Part shown: piece by piece, positions 1-8,783 of the stretch
Layout of the letters: every line of letters begins with the position of its first letter
How positions within the stretch are numbered: the stretch's first letter is position 1
DNA from: an uncultured Clostridia bacterium
Lineage (GTDB): Bacteria > Bacillota > Clostridia > TANB77 > CAG-508
DNA: 64,000 bases
Assembly: GCA_934130285.1 (NCBI GenBank)
Contig: CAKOXT010000002.1
Location: 124,001-188,000, forward strand
Direction: 5' to 3'
Notes under the pieces: generated by a model
Told to the model about the DNA's origin: nothing
What the model saw: only the letters and a program-made list of their open reading frames with translations
Database searches by the model: none
Made by a program: the position numbers and the translations under genes

Positions 1-608
1 TTAAACAAATTAAAGCTAATATAAATGAAACTTCAAGTGAATATGATAAAGAAAAATTACAAGAAAGACTTGCTAAACTTGCTGGTGGTGTTGCTGTTAT
101 TGAAGTTGGTGCTGCTACTGAAGTTGAGATGAAAGAGAAAAAATTGAGAATTGAGGATGCTTTGTCTGCTACTCGTGCTGCTGTTGAAGAAGGTATTGTT
201 GCTGGTGGTGGAACAGCTTATATTAATATAATTCCAAAGGTTGAAGAATTACTAAAAGAAGTAAAAGATGATGAAAAAATTGGTGTTAAAATTATATTAG
301 CTGCATTGGAGGAGCCTGTTAGACAAATTGCTGCTAATGCTGGATTAGAAGGCGCTATTATTTTGGATAAAGTTAAATCAAGCAAAGTTGGAATTGGATT
401 TGATGCTAAGAATGAAGAATATGTAGATATGAAAAAATCTGGAATAGTTGATCCAACTAAAGTTACAAGATCTGCTCTTCAAAATGCAGAAAGTATTTCT
501 TCAATGATATTAACTACTGAATCATGTGTTGTTAATAAAAAAGAAAAATCTTGTGGATGTGGCGGACATGGCGAAGGTGCTGGAATGCCAACAGAGATGG
601 GATATTAA
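1..608 (+). CDS. groEL: Chaperonin GroEL (60 kDa), C-terminal part
   Basis: The reading frame is open from the window edge (first full codon at base 3), so the gene is cut at its 5' end; 201 residues remain. They cover the end of the apical domain and the C-terminal intermediate and equatorial segments, with GroEL hallmarks such as LAKLAGGVAVIEVGAATEVE, EGIVAGGGTA and the ATP-site-proximal GFDAKNEEY. GroEL forms the ATP-driven folding barrel with GroES in the cytosol. The C-terminal tail is odd: the usual flexible GGM repeats are replaced by a short Cys/Gly/His-rich tail (SCGCGGHGEG then AGMPTEMGY). groES would be expected upstream, outside the window. A terminator follows about 95 bases after the stop. 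Confidence 0.97.
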   Translation, partial: KQIKANINETSSEYDKEKLQERLAKLAGGVAVIEVGAATEVEMKEKKLRIEDALSATRAAVEEGIVAGGGTAYINIIPKVEELLKEVKDDEKIGVKIILAALEEPVRQIAANAGLEGAIILDKVKSSKVGIGFDAKNEEYVDMKKSGIVDPTKVTRSALQNAESISSMILTTESCVVNKKEKSCGCGGHGEGAGMPTEMGY

Positions 609-702
609 TAGAAAATCATAAAATGAGTTAATTCGATTTGTAATTAATATATAATTTTAAAGTCGAGAGATAAAATTTCTAGACAATATATAAATGCTAC
701 AA

Positions 703-745
703 AAAAATCTTCTTTGTTAGTTTATTGCTAACAAGGAAGATTTTT
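703..745 (+). terminator. Rho-independent terminator of groEL
   Basis: An 18-bp near-perfect inverted repeat (AAAATCTTCTTTGTTAG against CTAACAAGGAAGATTTTT, one G-T pair) with a 6-base loop. The 3' arm ends in five T. It lies downstream of groEL. Confidence 0.8.
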
Positions 746-869
746 GCTTAATAGAGATATTTCTATTAAAGATGTAGAGCTAATTTGCTATATATAAAAA
801 ATGATGTGACGAACAAATACGTGGACATTTGTAAAAATTTATAATTATTATAATGTTTATTTTTGCTCT

Positions 870-907
870 AGTGAGAAAAGAAATCCCTTAGCAAGTGCTA
901 AGGGATT
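870..907 (-). terminator. Terminator of the small cysteine-rich gene
   Basis: Hairpin AATCCCTTAGCA/TGCTAAGGGATT at 882-907. Read on the - strand it is followed by TTTCTTTTCTC, so it fits as the terminator of the - strand gene that stops at 942. Confidence 0.65.
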
Positions 908-941
908 AATAAAGGATTTGGAAATTGATACTATGTTTTAA

Positions 942-1055
942 TTAGCATCCACAGTTTCTGTTACCACCGCAACAACAACAGATTATTATTAAAAGTAATA
1001 CGATCCATAAGCAGTCATCTCCGAATCCGCCACCGCAACCTCTGTTTTCTGGCAT
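942..1055 (-). CDS. 37-aa cysteine/glycine-rich small membrane protein
   Basis: A 37-residue frame: MPENRGCGGGFGDDC, then the hydrophobic LWIVLLLIII, then CCCCGGNRNCGC. It has a very strong ribosome binding site (AAAGGGGGG, about 6 bases before ATG) and its own downstream terminator, so it is likely real despite its size. The layout (Cys/Gly-rich ends around one short membrane segment) recalls the small Gly- or Cys-rich sporulation-associated peptides of Firmicutes (YjcZ-like or high-cysteine HCB-type). That assignment is by resemblance only; function is unknown. No confident promoter was found upstream. Confidence 0.75.
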   Translation of the reverse strand: MPENRGCGGGFGDDCLWIVLLLIIICCCCGGNRNCGC

Positions 1056-1187
1056 TATATTTCCCCCCTTTGTAAGTATAAAGCTATGTGCTTTTTTGTA
1101 ATTCCTTAGTATGTTATATACTATGAATTTATAGAAAAAGTGTGACTTAAAAAAACGTAAAATTTGTATACAAAGTGGTAAGGTTAG

Positions 1188-1196
1188 TGATATAAT
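1188..1196 (+). promoter_or_regulatory. Extended -10 promoter for mutL
   Basis: TG-A-TATAAT (extended -10) lies 90 bases before mutL. No good -35 is seen at 17 bases (TTGTAT at 1164 is 21 bases away). Confidence 0.5.
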
Positions 1197-1285
1197 ACCA
1201 ACTAGTAATAATAGTCGGAATTATGGATGTGGAATAATGAAAATTTATTTTAAGAATTAAGTTTTCATGTTAGAAAGGATGAATT

Positions 1286-3640
1286 ATGGGAAATATTGTA
1301 TTATTAGATGATCTAACAATTAATAAAATAGCTGCAGGTGAGGTTATTGAAAGACCTGCTTCAGTTGTTAAAGAAATGGTCGAGAATTCAATAGATGCAG
1401 GGGCTACAAAAGTAACTGTTGAAATAAAAAACGGTGGTATTTCTTTTATAAGAATTTCTGATAATGGTAAAGGTATAGCTGAAGATGATATGGAAATTGC
1501 TTTTGAAAGACATGCTACAAGTAAGATTAGAGTTGCTGAAGATATTACTAAAGTTACATCAATGGGGTTTAGAGGTGAGGCTTTAGCAAGTATAGCAGCT
1601 ATTGCAAATGTTGAAATGATATCAAGAACAAAGGATTCTAATATTGGACATAGAATAGTTGTTGAAGGTGGCAAAATACTTGAATTTGGTGAAGTTGGTG
1701 CTCCTATTGGAACTACAATTACTGTTAAAAATTTATTTTACAATACACCAGTTAGATATAAATTCTTGAAAAAAGATTATACTGAATCTGGATACATAGA
1801 AGATGCTATTACTAGATTAGCGTTAGTTAATAAAAATATTTCTTTTAAACTTATAAATACGGGAAAAACAGTTATTCAAACTTCAGGAAATAATGATGAG
1901 AAAAGTGTAATTTATAGTATTTACGGAAAAGACATTGCAGAAGCAGTTATAGAGTCTGATTATGAATATGAGGGAATACATGTTTATGGTGTAGTTGGAA
2001 AACCTGAAATTGCAAGATCTAATCGTTCTAATCAATTATATTTTGTTAATGGTAGATACATAAAAGATAAGACTTTGACAGCTGCTGCTGAGCAAGCTTT
2101 CAAAGGAATGATTCCGATTAATAAATATGGATTTTTAGTTTTAAATTTAACTATAGATCCAGCATTAGTTGATGTTAATGTTCATCCTGCTAAATTGGAA
2201 GTAAGATTTGAAGAAGAAAATAAGGTGTTTAAAGCAGTATATTACGCTATAAAAGAAGCCTTAGCTAAAAAAGAATTAGTTGAAGATGTAATAGAAGAAA
2301 AAGAAGAGAAAAGCGAAAAAGTTTCTCAAGTAAATCAAAATGTGGAAAATGCACAAGATGAGGTTCAAAAAAATACAGCTCTTCCACTACAAGAAGAAGC
2401 TGATCAAGTGGCTGAAACAATTAAAGAAGATGAAGAAGAGGAAAAAGAAGAAAAAACGAAGAATGGAGTTTTCTCATTTTTAAAGAAAAATAAAATGGAG
2501 GAAAAACCAGAAGAAAAAGATAATTTATTAGAGGAAGTTTATAAATTTAGAAAAGGTCTTAAAGAACTTGGAGTATCTGAAGTTACAGCTCCTGTGTATA
2601 CACCTATTATTGAAGAAAAAGAAGACTCAGAGGAAGTAAAGAGATTTGAACAGAGTGCAAATACGGAATTTGCTGAGGAATCAAAGGTGACAGTTCCATC
2701 TGAAGAGCAAGTACAAGAAAAGACAGCTGAAATTATTCAACAGAGACAATCTGATGAAATTCTTGAAGAGGCTATTAAAAATAGTAAATTAGAGAATCCT
2801 TTAAATAAAGATGAATCTGATAAAACTCAGCCAGAACAATTTAATGATATGTATGCTAAAATATTTGGAAATAAGGTTAGCGAAAATGTTGAACCTATTG
2901 ATGAAAAAGAACTTTCAGATAATGAGAAAAAGGTTTTTGAAGAAATAAAAAATACTGTAAAGCCTATGAATGAGGTTGCAGAACAAGTTCAAATTGAAAA
3001 GCCACTTGAGAGTATTTCAGAAGAAAATACCGAGAGATTAGATGAGTTTAAAAATATGTCTGGAAAGAACTATAAATTTATTGGAATTGCATTTTCTACA
3101 TATATAATTGTTGAGATTGAAAATGAGATGTATATTATTGATCAACATGCTGCTCATGAAAGAATTATGTATGAGAAGGTTAAAAAGAATTATTATAGTA
3201 CAACTGATAAGGATTCTCAATTAATGTTATTGCCTGATATTATTAATTTAACTCATAAGGAAGCTGAAACAATTAAAGAGAATTTAGAAATGTTTGAACA
3301 GGCTGGATTTACTTTAGAAGCGTTTGGCGAAAATACTATTAAATTGACAGGTGTTCCAAATATTTGTATGGATATGAATACTAAGCAATTGTTTCTTGAT
3401 TTATTGGATGAGGTTGATAATTTTTCAAGAACTGATAGACAAGATAAAGAGGATAGATTTATTGCTACTATTGCTTGTAAATCAGCGGTTAAGGCTAATA
3501 TGAGATTGGATGAGAAAGAGGTGGATACTCTTATGGAGAGGTTGCTTCAATTGCCTAATCCGTTTACTTGTCCTCATGGTAGACCAACTGCAATTAAGAT
3601 GAGTAAGTATGATATTGAGCGTAAGTTTGCAAGAAAGTAA
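1286..3640 (+). CDS. mutL: DNA mismatch repair protein MutL (endonuclease type)
   Basis: Couples mismatch recognition by MutS to strand incision. The N-terminal GHKL ATPase shows EMVENSIDAGA (catalytic Glu33), SDNGKGI (59-64) and GFRGEALASI (about 93-102). The C-terminal domain has the metal-binding DQHAAHERIMYE endonuclease motif (about 619-630), a QLMLLP element matching the beta-clamp-binding site of Bacillus MutL, and CPHGRP near the end, so this is a nicking-competent MutL. At 784 residues it is longer than the usual 600-650; the excess is a Glu/Lys-rich linker from about 335 to 595. The ATG is preceded by GAAAGGATG. mutS is not in the window; miaA follows, a common clostridial order. 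Confidence 0.97.
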   Translation: MGNIVLLDDLTINKIAAGEVIERPASVVKEMVENSIDAGATKVTVEIKNGGISFIRISDNGKGIAEDDMEIAFERHATSKIRVAEDITKVTSMGFRGEALASIAAIANVEMISRTKDSNIGHRIVVEGGKILEFGEVGAPIGTTITVKNLFYNTPVRYKFLKKDYTESGYIEDAITRLALVNKNISFKLINTGKTVIQTSGNNDEKSVIYSIYGKDIAEAVIESDYEYEGIHVYGVVGKPEIARSNRSNQLYFVNGRYIKDKTLTAAAEQAFKGMIPINKYGFLVLNLTIDPALVDVNVHPAKLEVRFEEENKVFKAVYYAIKEALAKKELVEDVIEEKEEKSEKVSQVNQNVENAQDEVQKNTALPLQEEADQVAETIKEDEEEEKEEKTKNGVFSFLKKNKMEEKPEEKDNLLEEVYKFRKGLKELGVSEVTAPVYTPIIEEKEDSEEVKRFEQSANTEFAEESKVTVPSEEQVQEKTAEIIQQRQSDEILEEAIKNSKLENPLNKDESDKTQPEQFNDMYAKIFGNKVSENVEPIDEKELSDNEKKVFEEIKNTVKPMNEVAEQVQIEKPLESISEENTERLDEFKNMSGKNYKFIGIAFSTYIIVEIENEMYIIDQHAAHERIMYEKVKKNYYSTTDKDSQLMLLPDIINLTHKEAETIKENLEMFEQAGFTLEAFGENTIKLTGVPNICMDMNTKQLFLDLLDEVDNFSRTDRQDKEDRFIATIACKSAVKANMRLDEKEVDTLMERLLQLPNPFTCPHGRPTAIKMSKYDIERKFARK

Positions 3641-3662
3641 CTAGCAAGTTAGAAAGTGAGCG

Positions 3663-3809
3663 AATGGGATTATATTAAATTTTTTAACACCTTGCTGTCG
3701 CAATCTTGATGAGCCTTCGGCTCTTATATAAGTAAAGATTGCTTCAATCACATTCGCTTCGCTCATTTGGTCGCTGCGCGGTGTTTTAAAAATTTAATAT
3801 AATCCCATT
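3663..3809. repeat. Long imperfect palindromic intergenic element (copy 1)
   Basis: The outer arms AATGGGATTATATTAAATTT.. (from 3663) and ..TTTAATATAATCCCATT (to about 3808) are reverse complements over nearly 30 bp. Nested inside are GCAATCTT/AAGATTGC (3700-3707 and 3735-3742) and GAGCC-TTC-GGCTC (3711-3723). After the left arm comes CCTTGCTGTCGCAAT; the right half is CG-rich (TTCGCTTCGCTCATTTGG, TCGCTGCGCGG). The last two features recur in the element at 53696. It fills the mutL-miaA gap and ends in TTTGTTTTT, so it could also terminate mutL. Confidence 0.8.
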
Positions 3810-3871
3810 TGTTTTTATACTAAAGATATATTAATTTTGCTAATAGCGTAAGTATTTTAGAAAGGTTTTAT

Positions 3872-4798
3872 ATGGATAAGAATAAGGTTATTGTTATTGC
3901 TGGTCCAACAGCTTCGGGAAAAACATCACTAGGTGTTGAATTAGCTAAAAGAATCAATGGAGAGGTGGTTTCATGTGATTCAATGCAAATATATAAAGAT
4001 ATGAGTATTGGTACTGCTAAGCCTACTGCTGAAGAGATGGAAGGAATACCTCATTATTTGATAGACTTTGTTTCTCCAGATGAGAGATATTCTGTGGCTG
4101 ATTTTAAACGTGATGCTGAAGAGAAAATTGAATTGATTTTAAGTAAGGGAAAAGTTCCAATATTGGTTGGTGGAACTGGTTTGTATATTGATACTTTAAT
4201 TTATGGTATTGAATATCCTGAAATTGAATTTGATCAAAAATATAGAGATGAGTTAATGAAAATTGCTGATTCTGATGACGGATTAGCTGATCTTTATAAA
4301 AAGGCTATGGAAATTGATTATGATGCGACAAAGAAGATTAGTCCTAATGATAAGAAGAGAATTGTTAGAATTTTAGAATTATATAAGGCTACTGGCAAAA
4401 CGAAGACAGAGTTAGAAAAACTTTCTAGAAGTAAAGGTGTAAAATACGATTATAGAGTTTTTGCTATTAATATGGATAGAGAAAAATTATATGATAGAAT
4501 TAATTTAAGGGTCGATATTATGATTGATCAAGGATTAATAGATGAGGTTAAAAATGTTGTATCTAAGTATGATCATTTTCCAACTGCTATGCAGGGATTA
4601 GGGTACAAAGAAGTGGTTGAATATCTTGATGGAAAGATTAGTAAAGAAGAGATGATAGATAAAATTAAGCAGGAAACAAGAAGGTATGCTAAGAGACAAC
4701 TTACTTGGTTTAGAAAAAATAAAGAAATCATTTGGATAGACGGTTTGGACAAGAGAGAAAAAAATATTGATATTATTATTGATAATATTAAAAATTAG
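3872..4798 (+). CDS. miaA: tRNA dimethylallyltransferase MiaA
   Basis: Transfers a dimethylallyl group to N6 of A37 in tRNAs that read UNN codons. The 308 residues match the family length. Visible are the P-loop GPTASGKTS near the N-terminus, the substrate-binding CDSMQIYKDM and GTAKPT, VGGTGLYID, and the C-terminal Q-rich tRNA-binding stretch QETRRYAKRQLTWFRK. The ATG follows AGAAAGGTTTT. It comes after mutL across a palindromic element, so transcription may start separately or read through. Confidence 0.97.
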   Translation: MDKNKVIVIAGPTASGKTSLGVELAKRINGEVVSCDSMQIYKDMSIGTAKPTAEEMEGIPHYLIDFVSPDERYSVADFKRDAEEKIELILSKGKVPILVGGTGLYIDTLIYGIEYPEIEFDQKYRDELMKIADSDDGLADLYKKAMEIDYDATKKISPNDKKRIVRILELYKATGKTKTELEKLSRSKGVKYDYRVFAINMDREKLYDRINLRVDIMIDQGLIDEVKNVVSKYDHFPTAMQGLGYKEVVEYLDGKISKEEMIDKIKQETRRYAKRQLTWFRKNKEIIWIDGLDKREKNIDIIIDNIKN

Positions 4799-4819
4799 AA
4801 TGAAGGGAATGATTTTTAA

Positions 4820-6055
4820 TTGGATGAACAAAAGAAACAGCCTAGAAATGTTGTTGCAAAAATATTGTTGATTTTACTTGCAATAATAATGATAGTGTAT
4901 TTAATTTATAATACTGTTAGATTGATAATGAGACCTACTGATACTTTTGTTGTTGAACAAGGAAATTTGGATTTATCTGAAAATGTTGATGCATATGTTA
5001 TAAGAGATGAAGTTGTTCTTCAAGGAAATAATTATATGAACGGTATGGAAAAGATCATAACTGAAGGAAAAAGAGTAGCTAAGGGAGATTCAGTATTTAG
5101 GTATTACGTAAATGGTGAAGACACGATTAAAAATGAGATTGCAGATTTGGATAAGAAAATAGCAGAGGTTCAAAATAACGAGAAGTCTATTATTTATCCT
5201 ACAGATATAGAAGTTTTGAAAAATAAAGTTAAAGAATTGGAAGAAAAAATATATAATACAAATAATCTTGAAGAAATATCTAATTATAAAAAAGAGATTG
5301 ATGATTGTACGTATAAAATTTCTACTATTGTTGGTGAGTTAAGTCCTGCGGGTTCTTATTTAAAAGATTTAATTAATCAAAGAACAGCTTGTTTAAATAA
5401 ATTGACTGATGGAGCTGAGGAAATAAAGGCAGATGTTAGTGGAACAGTTTCATATAGAGTTGATAATTTGGAAAAGGTATTAACTACTGCAGATTTTAGT
5501 TATTTGAGTAAGAACTTTTTGGATGATTTGAATTTGAGAACTGGTGAGTTGATAGAAACAAGCAATGAAAAAGGAAAAATTATAACTGAGTTTTATTCAT
5601 ATTTAGCTATGGAAATGAATTCGGATGCGGCTATGAATGCTAAAGTAGGAGACAAGGTTAAAATAAGGTATGATGCTGAAAATTCGATTTCATCAGAAAT
5701 AGTATATATAAAAGAAGATGATGATTGTAGAATTATTGTATTTAAAATTAAAGATTTACCTGAAAAGCTAATTAATTATAGAAAAATTTCTGTTGATGTT
5801 ATTTGGTGGGAATATAGTGGATTAAAAGTTCCTAATTCTGCTATAATAACTGAAGGAGAAAAATCTTATGTAGAAAGAAATAGAGCTGGATATAAGGCAA
5901 AAGTTTTGGTTAAAATTTTAAAACAAAATGATGCGTATTCTATAGTAGATAATTATACAACACAGGAATTACAAGAAATGGGCTATTCTTATGATGAAAT
6001 TAGTAATATGTACAGTATAAAACGCTATGATAAAATTATAGTAAAAGATAAATAA
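4820..6055 (+). CDS. Membrane-anchored HlyD-like (membrane fusion) protein
   Basis: 411 residues with one N-terminal membrane segment (about 11-32), a short barrel-like stretch, a coiled coil (about 100-190, DLDKKIAEVQNNEKS.. KVKELEEKIY), a lipoyl/barrel-like return (EEIKADVSGTVSYRV) and a C-terminal beta-rich part. This arrangement fits HlyD/membrane-fusion proteins, which usually work with an exporter; no transporter is adjacent. Homologues sit before sepF in Clostridia, so a role at the division site or envelope is plausible but inferred. The start is TTG at 4820: GAAGGGA lies about 11 bases upstream and the nearby ATG at 4824 is out of frame. Confidence 0.7.
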   Translation: MDEQKKQPRNVVAKILLILLAIIMIVYLIYNTVRLIMRPTDTFVVEQGNLDLSENVDAYVIRDEVVLQGNNYMNGMEKIITEGKRVAKGDSVFRYYVNGEDTIKNEIADLDKKIAEVQNNEKSIIYPTDIEVLKNKVKELEEKIYNTNNLEEISNYKKEIDDCTYKISTIVGELSPAGSYLKDLINQRTACLNKLTDGAEEIKADVSGTVSYRVDNLEKVLTTADFSYLSKNFLDDLNLRTGELIETSNEKGKIITEFYSYLAMEMNSDAAMNAKVGDKVKIRYDAENSISSEIVYIKEDDDCRIIVFKIKDLPEKLINYRKISVDVIWWEYSGLKVPNSAIITEGEKSYVERNRAGYKAKVLVKILKQNDAYSIVDNYTTQELQEMGYSYDEISNMYSIKRYDKIIVKDK

Positions 6056-6110
6056 TGTTACAATATTATTACAGAAATATTAATTTTGTATAACAATATC
6101 TTTCTGGTTA

Positions 6111-6141
6111 TTGACATCTATTTAAAAAAGAAGGATACTAT
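6111..6141 (+). promoter_or_regulatory. Sigma-A-type promoter for sepF-divIVA
   Basis: A perfect -35 TTGACA at 6111-6116, and GATACT (spacing 17) or TACTAT (spacing 19) as -10, about 45 bases before the sepF start. Confidence 0.6.
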
Positions 6142-6184
6142 ATGCAGTAATTAAAATTTGAAGATAATTTTGGGAGGAAATTAG

Positions 6185-6661
6185 ATGGCTAATGCAGTTG
6201 TAAATAAAATATTAGATTTTTTAGGAGTAGATAACGGAGAAGCTCAAGAAGATGAAGAAATGCTAGATAATGAATATTCATATACATACGAACCAGAAGA
6301 TGAAGCACAAGATGAAGAAGAAGATAGAGGAATTTTTAAAAGAAAAAATAGAGTTGTTAATATAGCTCAACAACAAATTAAAATGAAAATAGCAAAACCT
6401 ACAGCTTTTGAACAAGCTGAAGATATTTGTATTCTTTTAAGAGAAAAAAATGCTATAGTTGTAAATCTTGAGTATGTAAACAAAGATGTTGCAAGAAGAA
6501 TATTAGACGTTATAAGTGGAGCTGTTAAAGTTCTTGATGGACATTTTGAAAAAGTTTCTAATTCAATATTTATAGTTGCACCATTTAATTATGATATAGT
6601 TAACGATATGACAAGAGAGGAAATAAAAAATAAACTTTCTGTTTCATGGCTAAATAAATAA
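6185..6661 (+). CDS. sepF: Cell division protein SepF
   Basis: 158 residues. SepF bundles and membrane-anchors FtsZ filaments at the Gram-positive septum. There is a short N-terminal amphipathic segment (ANAVVNKILDFLGV), an acidic linker (EDEEMLDNEY.. EDEAQDEEEDRG), then the SepF domain with DICILLREKNAIVVNLEY and the GAVKVLDGHFEKVSNSIFIVAP core. The ribosome binding site is GGGAGGAAATTAG before ATG. It is followed after 14 bases by divIVA, the usual neighbour in the division cluster; ylmE/ylmG are absent. Confidence 0.95.
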   Translation: MANAVVNKILDFLGVDNGEAQEDEEMLDNEYSYTYEPEDEAQDEEEDRGIFKRKNRVVNIAQQQIKMKIAKPTAFEQAEDICILLREKNAIVVNLEYVNKDVARRILDVISGAVKVLDGHFEKVSNSIFIVAPFNYDIVNDMTREEIKNKLSVSWLNK

Positions 6662-6675
6662 ATAGGAGGATTGTT

Positions 6676-7125
6676 ATGCTTACACCACTAGACATTGAAA
6701 ACAAAAAATTTCAAAAACAAATGATGAATGGTTACAATGTAGATGAAGTAGATGATTTTTTGGATGAAATTACAGTTGACTATGAAAAACTTTATAAAGA
6801 AAATACTGAACTTCGTGCAGAAATAGAAAGATCTAAGGGTGACCTTGAGAAATATAAAAATATAGAACAAACTTTACAAAACACTTTAGTTATGGCTCAA
6901 AAAACAGCTGATGATATTAAGAATAATGCACAAGATGAAGCTGATAGTATAATTAGAAATGCTAGATCAAAGATGCAAGAATCTGTTGATGAACTTACAA
7001 AAGAGTCAGAAACAAGAAAAAGAGAGTTTGCTGAAACTAAAAAACAATTTGATATTTATAGAGCTAAAATGGAAGCTTTGTTAATATCACAATTAGAATT
7101 ACTTAAAGATATGAAAGAAGATTAA
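6676..7125 (+). CDS. divIVA: Cell division/polarity protein DivIVA
   Basis: 149 residues. The membrane-curvature-binding head LTPLDIENKKFQKQMMNGYN and DEVDDFLDEI is followed by an extended coiled coil (about 30-145) broken by Ala/Asn-rich heptads. DivIVA marks septa and poles and recruits partners. The ribosome binding site is TAGGAGGATTGTT before ATG. It is co-transcribed with sepF and ends at a terminator. It is shorter than the Bacillus protein (about 164 residues) but otherwise typical. Confidence 0.95.
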   Translation: MLTPLDIENKKFQKQMMNGYNVDEVDDFLDEITVDYEKLYKENTELRAEIERSKGDLEKYKNIEQTLQNTLVMAQKTADDIKNNAQDEADSIIRNARSKMQESVDELTKESETRKREFAETKKQFDIYRAKMEALLISQLELLKDMKED

Positions 7126-7146
7126 TTTACACAAGAGATAAAGAAA

Positions 7147-7177
7147 AAAGAGTGGGTTTACCATCTCTTTTTTTTTC
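7147..7177 (+). terminator. Terminator of sepF-divIVA
   Basis: Hairpin AGAGTGG-GTTTA-CCATCTCT with one bulge, then a run of eight T. Confidence 0.75.
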
Positions 7178-7321
7178 TAAAAATATGTAATAAATCTAAA
7201 ATGAATAATATCGAATTTTAATCGAATGTGTAGAATAAATGTTTGTGTTGGAAAGCCATGTTACAAAAGAATTAAGCTACTGTTACAAAATTAATTTATT
7301 TTTACATTTGTGTTAATCGTA

Positions 7322-7349
7322 TTGACTTATTATATATTTAAAATAAAAT
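7322..7349 (+). promoter_or_regulatory. Promoter for rsmD
   Basis: TTGACT at 7322-7327, a 16-base spacer, and TAAAAT at 7344-7349, 34 bases upstream of the rsmD start. Confidence 0.6.
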
Positions 7350-7382
7350 ATACTTATAAAATTATCGAGGTTTTTATTTAAT

Positions 7383-7943
7383 ATGAGAATTATTAGTGGA
7401 ACAGCTCGAGGAACTAAATTGTTTACACTTGAAGGATTGGATACAAGACCAACATTAGACAGAGTAAAAGAACCTTTATTTAATATTATCAATTTTGATT
7501 TAGAGGATGCTGTTGTTTTAGATTTGTTTGCTGGTTCGGGTGCTTTAGGGTTAGAGGCAATTAGCAGAGGAGCTAAAAAGGTATTTTTATGTGAAAAGAA
7601 TAGAAATGCTGCAAATATTGTTGAAAAGAATATTGAAAAAACGAAATTTCAAGATCAGGCTATTTTGATTAGAAATGATTTTGAAAAAGCAATATCATTT
7701 ATTGAACAACAGAATGAGAAAATAGATGTTGTTTTTATAGATCCACCATATAAAACTGATTTGATTAAAAAATCTTTGGAGAAAATATTAGATTTTGATA
7801 TTTTAAATGATGATTTTATTATAATTGCTGAGACGGATGAACCGGAAAGAATATTAAAAGATATTAATACTTTAAATATAAATGTTTTTGATACAAGAAA
7901 GTATGGGCGAGTTAGTCTTATATTTTTAAACCGTAAGGGATAA
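7383..7943 (+). CDS. rsmD: 16S rRNA (guanine966-N2)-methyltransferase RsmD
   Basis: 186 residues, typical of RsmD/YhhF. It methylates G966 of 16S rRNA with S-adenosylmethionine. The N-terminus MRIISGTARGTKLFTLEG and TRPTLDRVKEPLFNII is family-specific; the SAM site is VLDLFAGSGALGLEAISRGA (about 46-65) and the catalytic motif IV is DPPY (about 122). In many Clostridia rsmD is followed by coaD; here coaD is not next and the coiled-coil gene that often comes after it follows directly. Confidence 0.95.
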   Translation: MRIISGTARGTKLFTLEGLDTRPTLDRVKEPLFNIINFDLEDAVVLDLFAGSGALGLEAISRGAKKVFLCEKNRNAANIVEKNIEKTKFQDQAILIRNDFEKAISFIEQQNEKIDVVFIDPPYKTDLIKKSLEKILDFDILNDDFIIIAETDEPERILKDINTLNINVFDTRKYGRVSLIFLNRKG

Positions 7944-7977
7944 TTTGTGGATTATTCCAAAGAAAGGATGAAAAGGA

Positions 7978-8457
7978 ATGGAAATATTCACTCTTTTAGA
8001 AACAATTGAAGATATACTTGAGAATAGTAAAAAGATACCATTCTCTAATAAACATATTGTCGACAAAGATGAGCTTTTAGATGTTGTTAAAGAAATAAGA
8101 CTGAAATTGCCTGATGAATTGAAACAAGCAAAATGGGTAAAAGAAGAACGTACTAGAATAATTCAAGAAGCTAAAAAAGAAGGCGAAGATATAGTTAAAG
8201 AAGCAGAGAATAGAATAATAGCTATGATTGATGAACATGAGATTACTAGAAAAGCTTATGATGAAAAGCAAAAAATTATTGAATCTGCTAATGAAATGGC
8301 AAGAGAAATGTCAGAAGGAACAAAAGAATATGCTGACAATATACTAGCTGAAATTGAAGAAACTATTTCTTCTTTAAGATCAAATGTTGAAGCAGCTCAG
8401 GCTACAATAAATAGTGCAATTGTTACAATAAAGAATAATAGAAAAGAATTAAAATAA
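7978..8457 (+). CDS. Coiled-coil protein resembling V-ATPase subunit E (unknown function)
   Basis: 159 residues, almost entirely helical and charged, with a long heptad region (KQAKWVKEERTRIIQEAKKE.. ENRIIAMIDEHEITRKAYDE) and no membrane segment. Proteins of this type near rsmD/coaD in Clostridia are often labelled ATPase or V-type subunit E-like from coiled-coil similarity only; no ATPase motif is present. RBS GAAAGGATGAAAAGG lies before ATG, 34 bases after rsmD, so the two are probably one transcript ending at the terminator at 8474. Confidence 0.75.
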   Translation: MEIFTLLETIEDILENSKKIPFSNKHIVDKDELLDVVKEIRLKLPDELKQAKWVKEERTRIIQEAKKEGEDIVKEAENRIIAMIDEHEITRKAYDEKQKIIESANEMAREMSEGTKEYADNILAEIEETISSLRSNVEAAQATINSAIVTIKNNRKELK

Positions 8458-8473
8458 TTAAATGAGATAGATT

Positions 8474-8520
8474 ACCAGAGTCTGCAATTCAAGAATGAAT
8501 TGTTAAGGGTCTGGTTTTTA
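8474..8520 (+). terminator. Terminator of the rsmD transcript
   Basis: Two-tier hairpin: the outer ACCAGA/TCTGGT encloses CAATTC/GAATTG, followed by TTTTTATATTTT. Confidence 0.65.
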
Positions 8521-8735
8521 TATTTTATAGAAAACTATAGAGAAAAATGTGAATTGAAAAAAGTTTTACTATAAATAAATTAATAAAAATGTTTGATTTA
8601 TAATATTAAGTTTATTTGATAAAAATAAATTTTAAAAAGTTAAAGCGTGCAAATGTTCGTACAACTTATGTTGAAATAATTTAGAAATAATAGTTACAAA
8701 AAAATCTAAAAAATGATGTTATTTTTTTAGGTATT
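8521..8735. other. AT-rich spacer upstream of ftsK
   Basis: A stretch of about 215 bases with no frame worth calling and no stable hairpin. The only GC-richer patch is GCGTGCAAATGTTCGTAC near 8645; it has one LexA-like half site but no partner. Confidence 0.6.
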
Positions 8736-8744
8736 TGATATAAT
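8736..8744 (+). promoter_or_regulatory. Extended -10 promoter for ftsK/spoIIIE
   Basis: TG-A-TATAAT (extended -10) lies 40 bases before the TTG start; no convincing -35 is present. Confidence 0.5.
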
Positions 8745-8783
8745 GATATAGATTAATAAGATGGAGAAATGGGGGATATAACA

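Noticed and set aside
1270..1674. Small hydrophobic frame opposite mutL
   Set aside because: Antisense shadow without ribosome binding site.
8640..8665. LexA box near ftsK
   Set aside because: Only one half site fits the GAAC-N4-GTTC pattern; no suitable spacing to the promoter.
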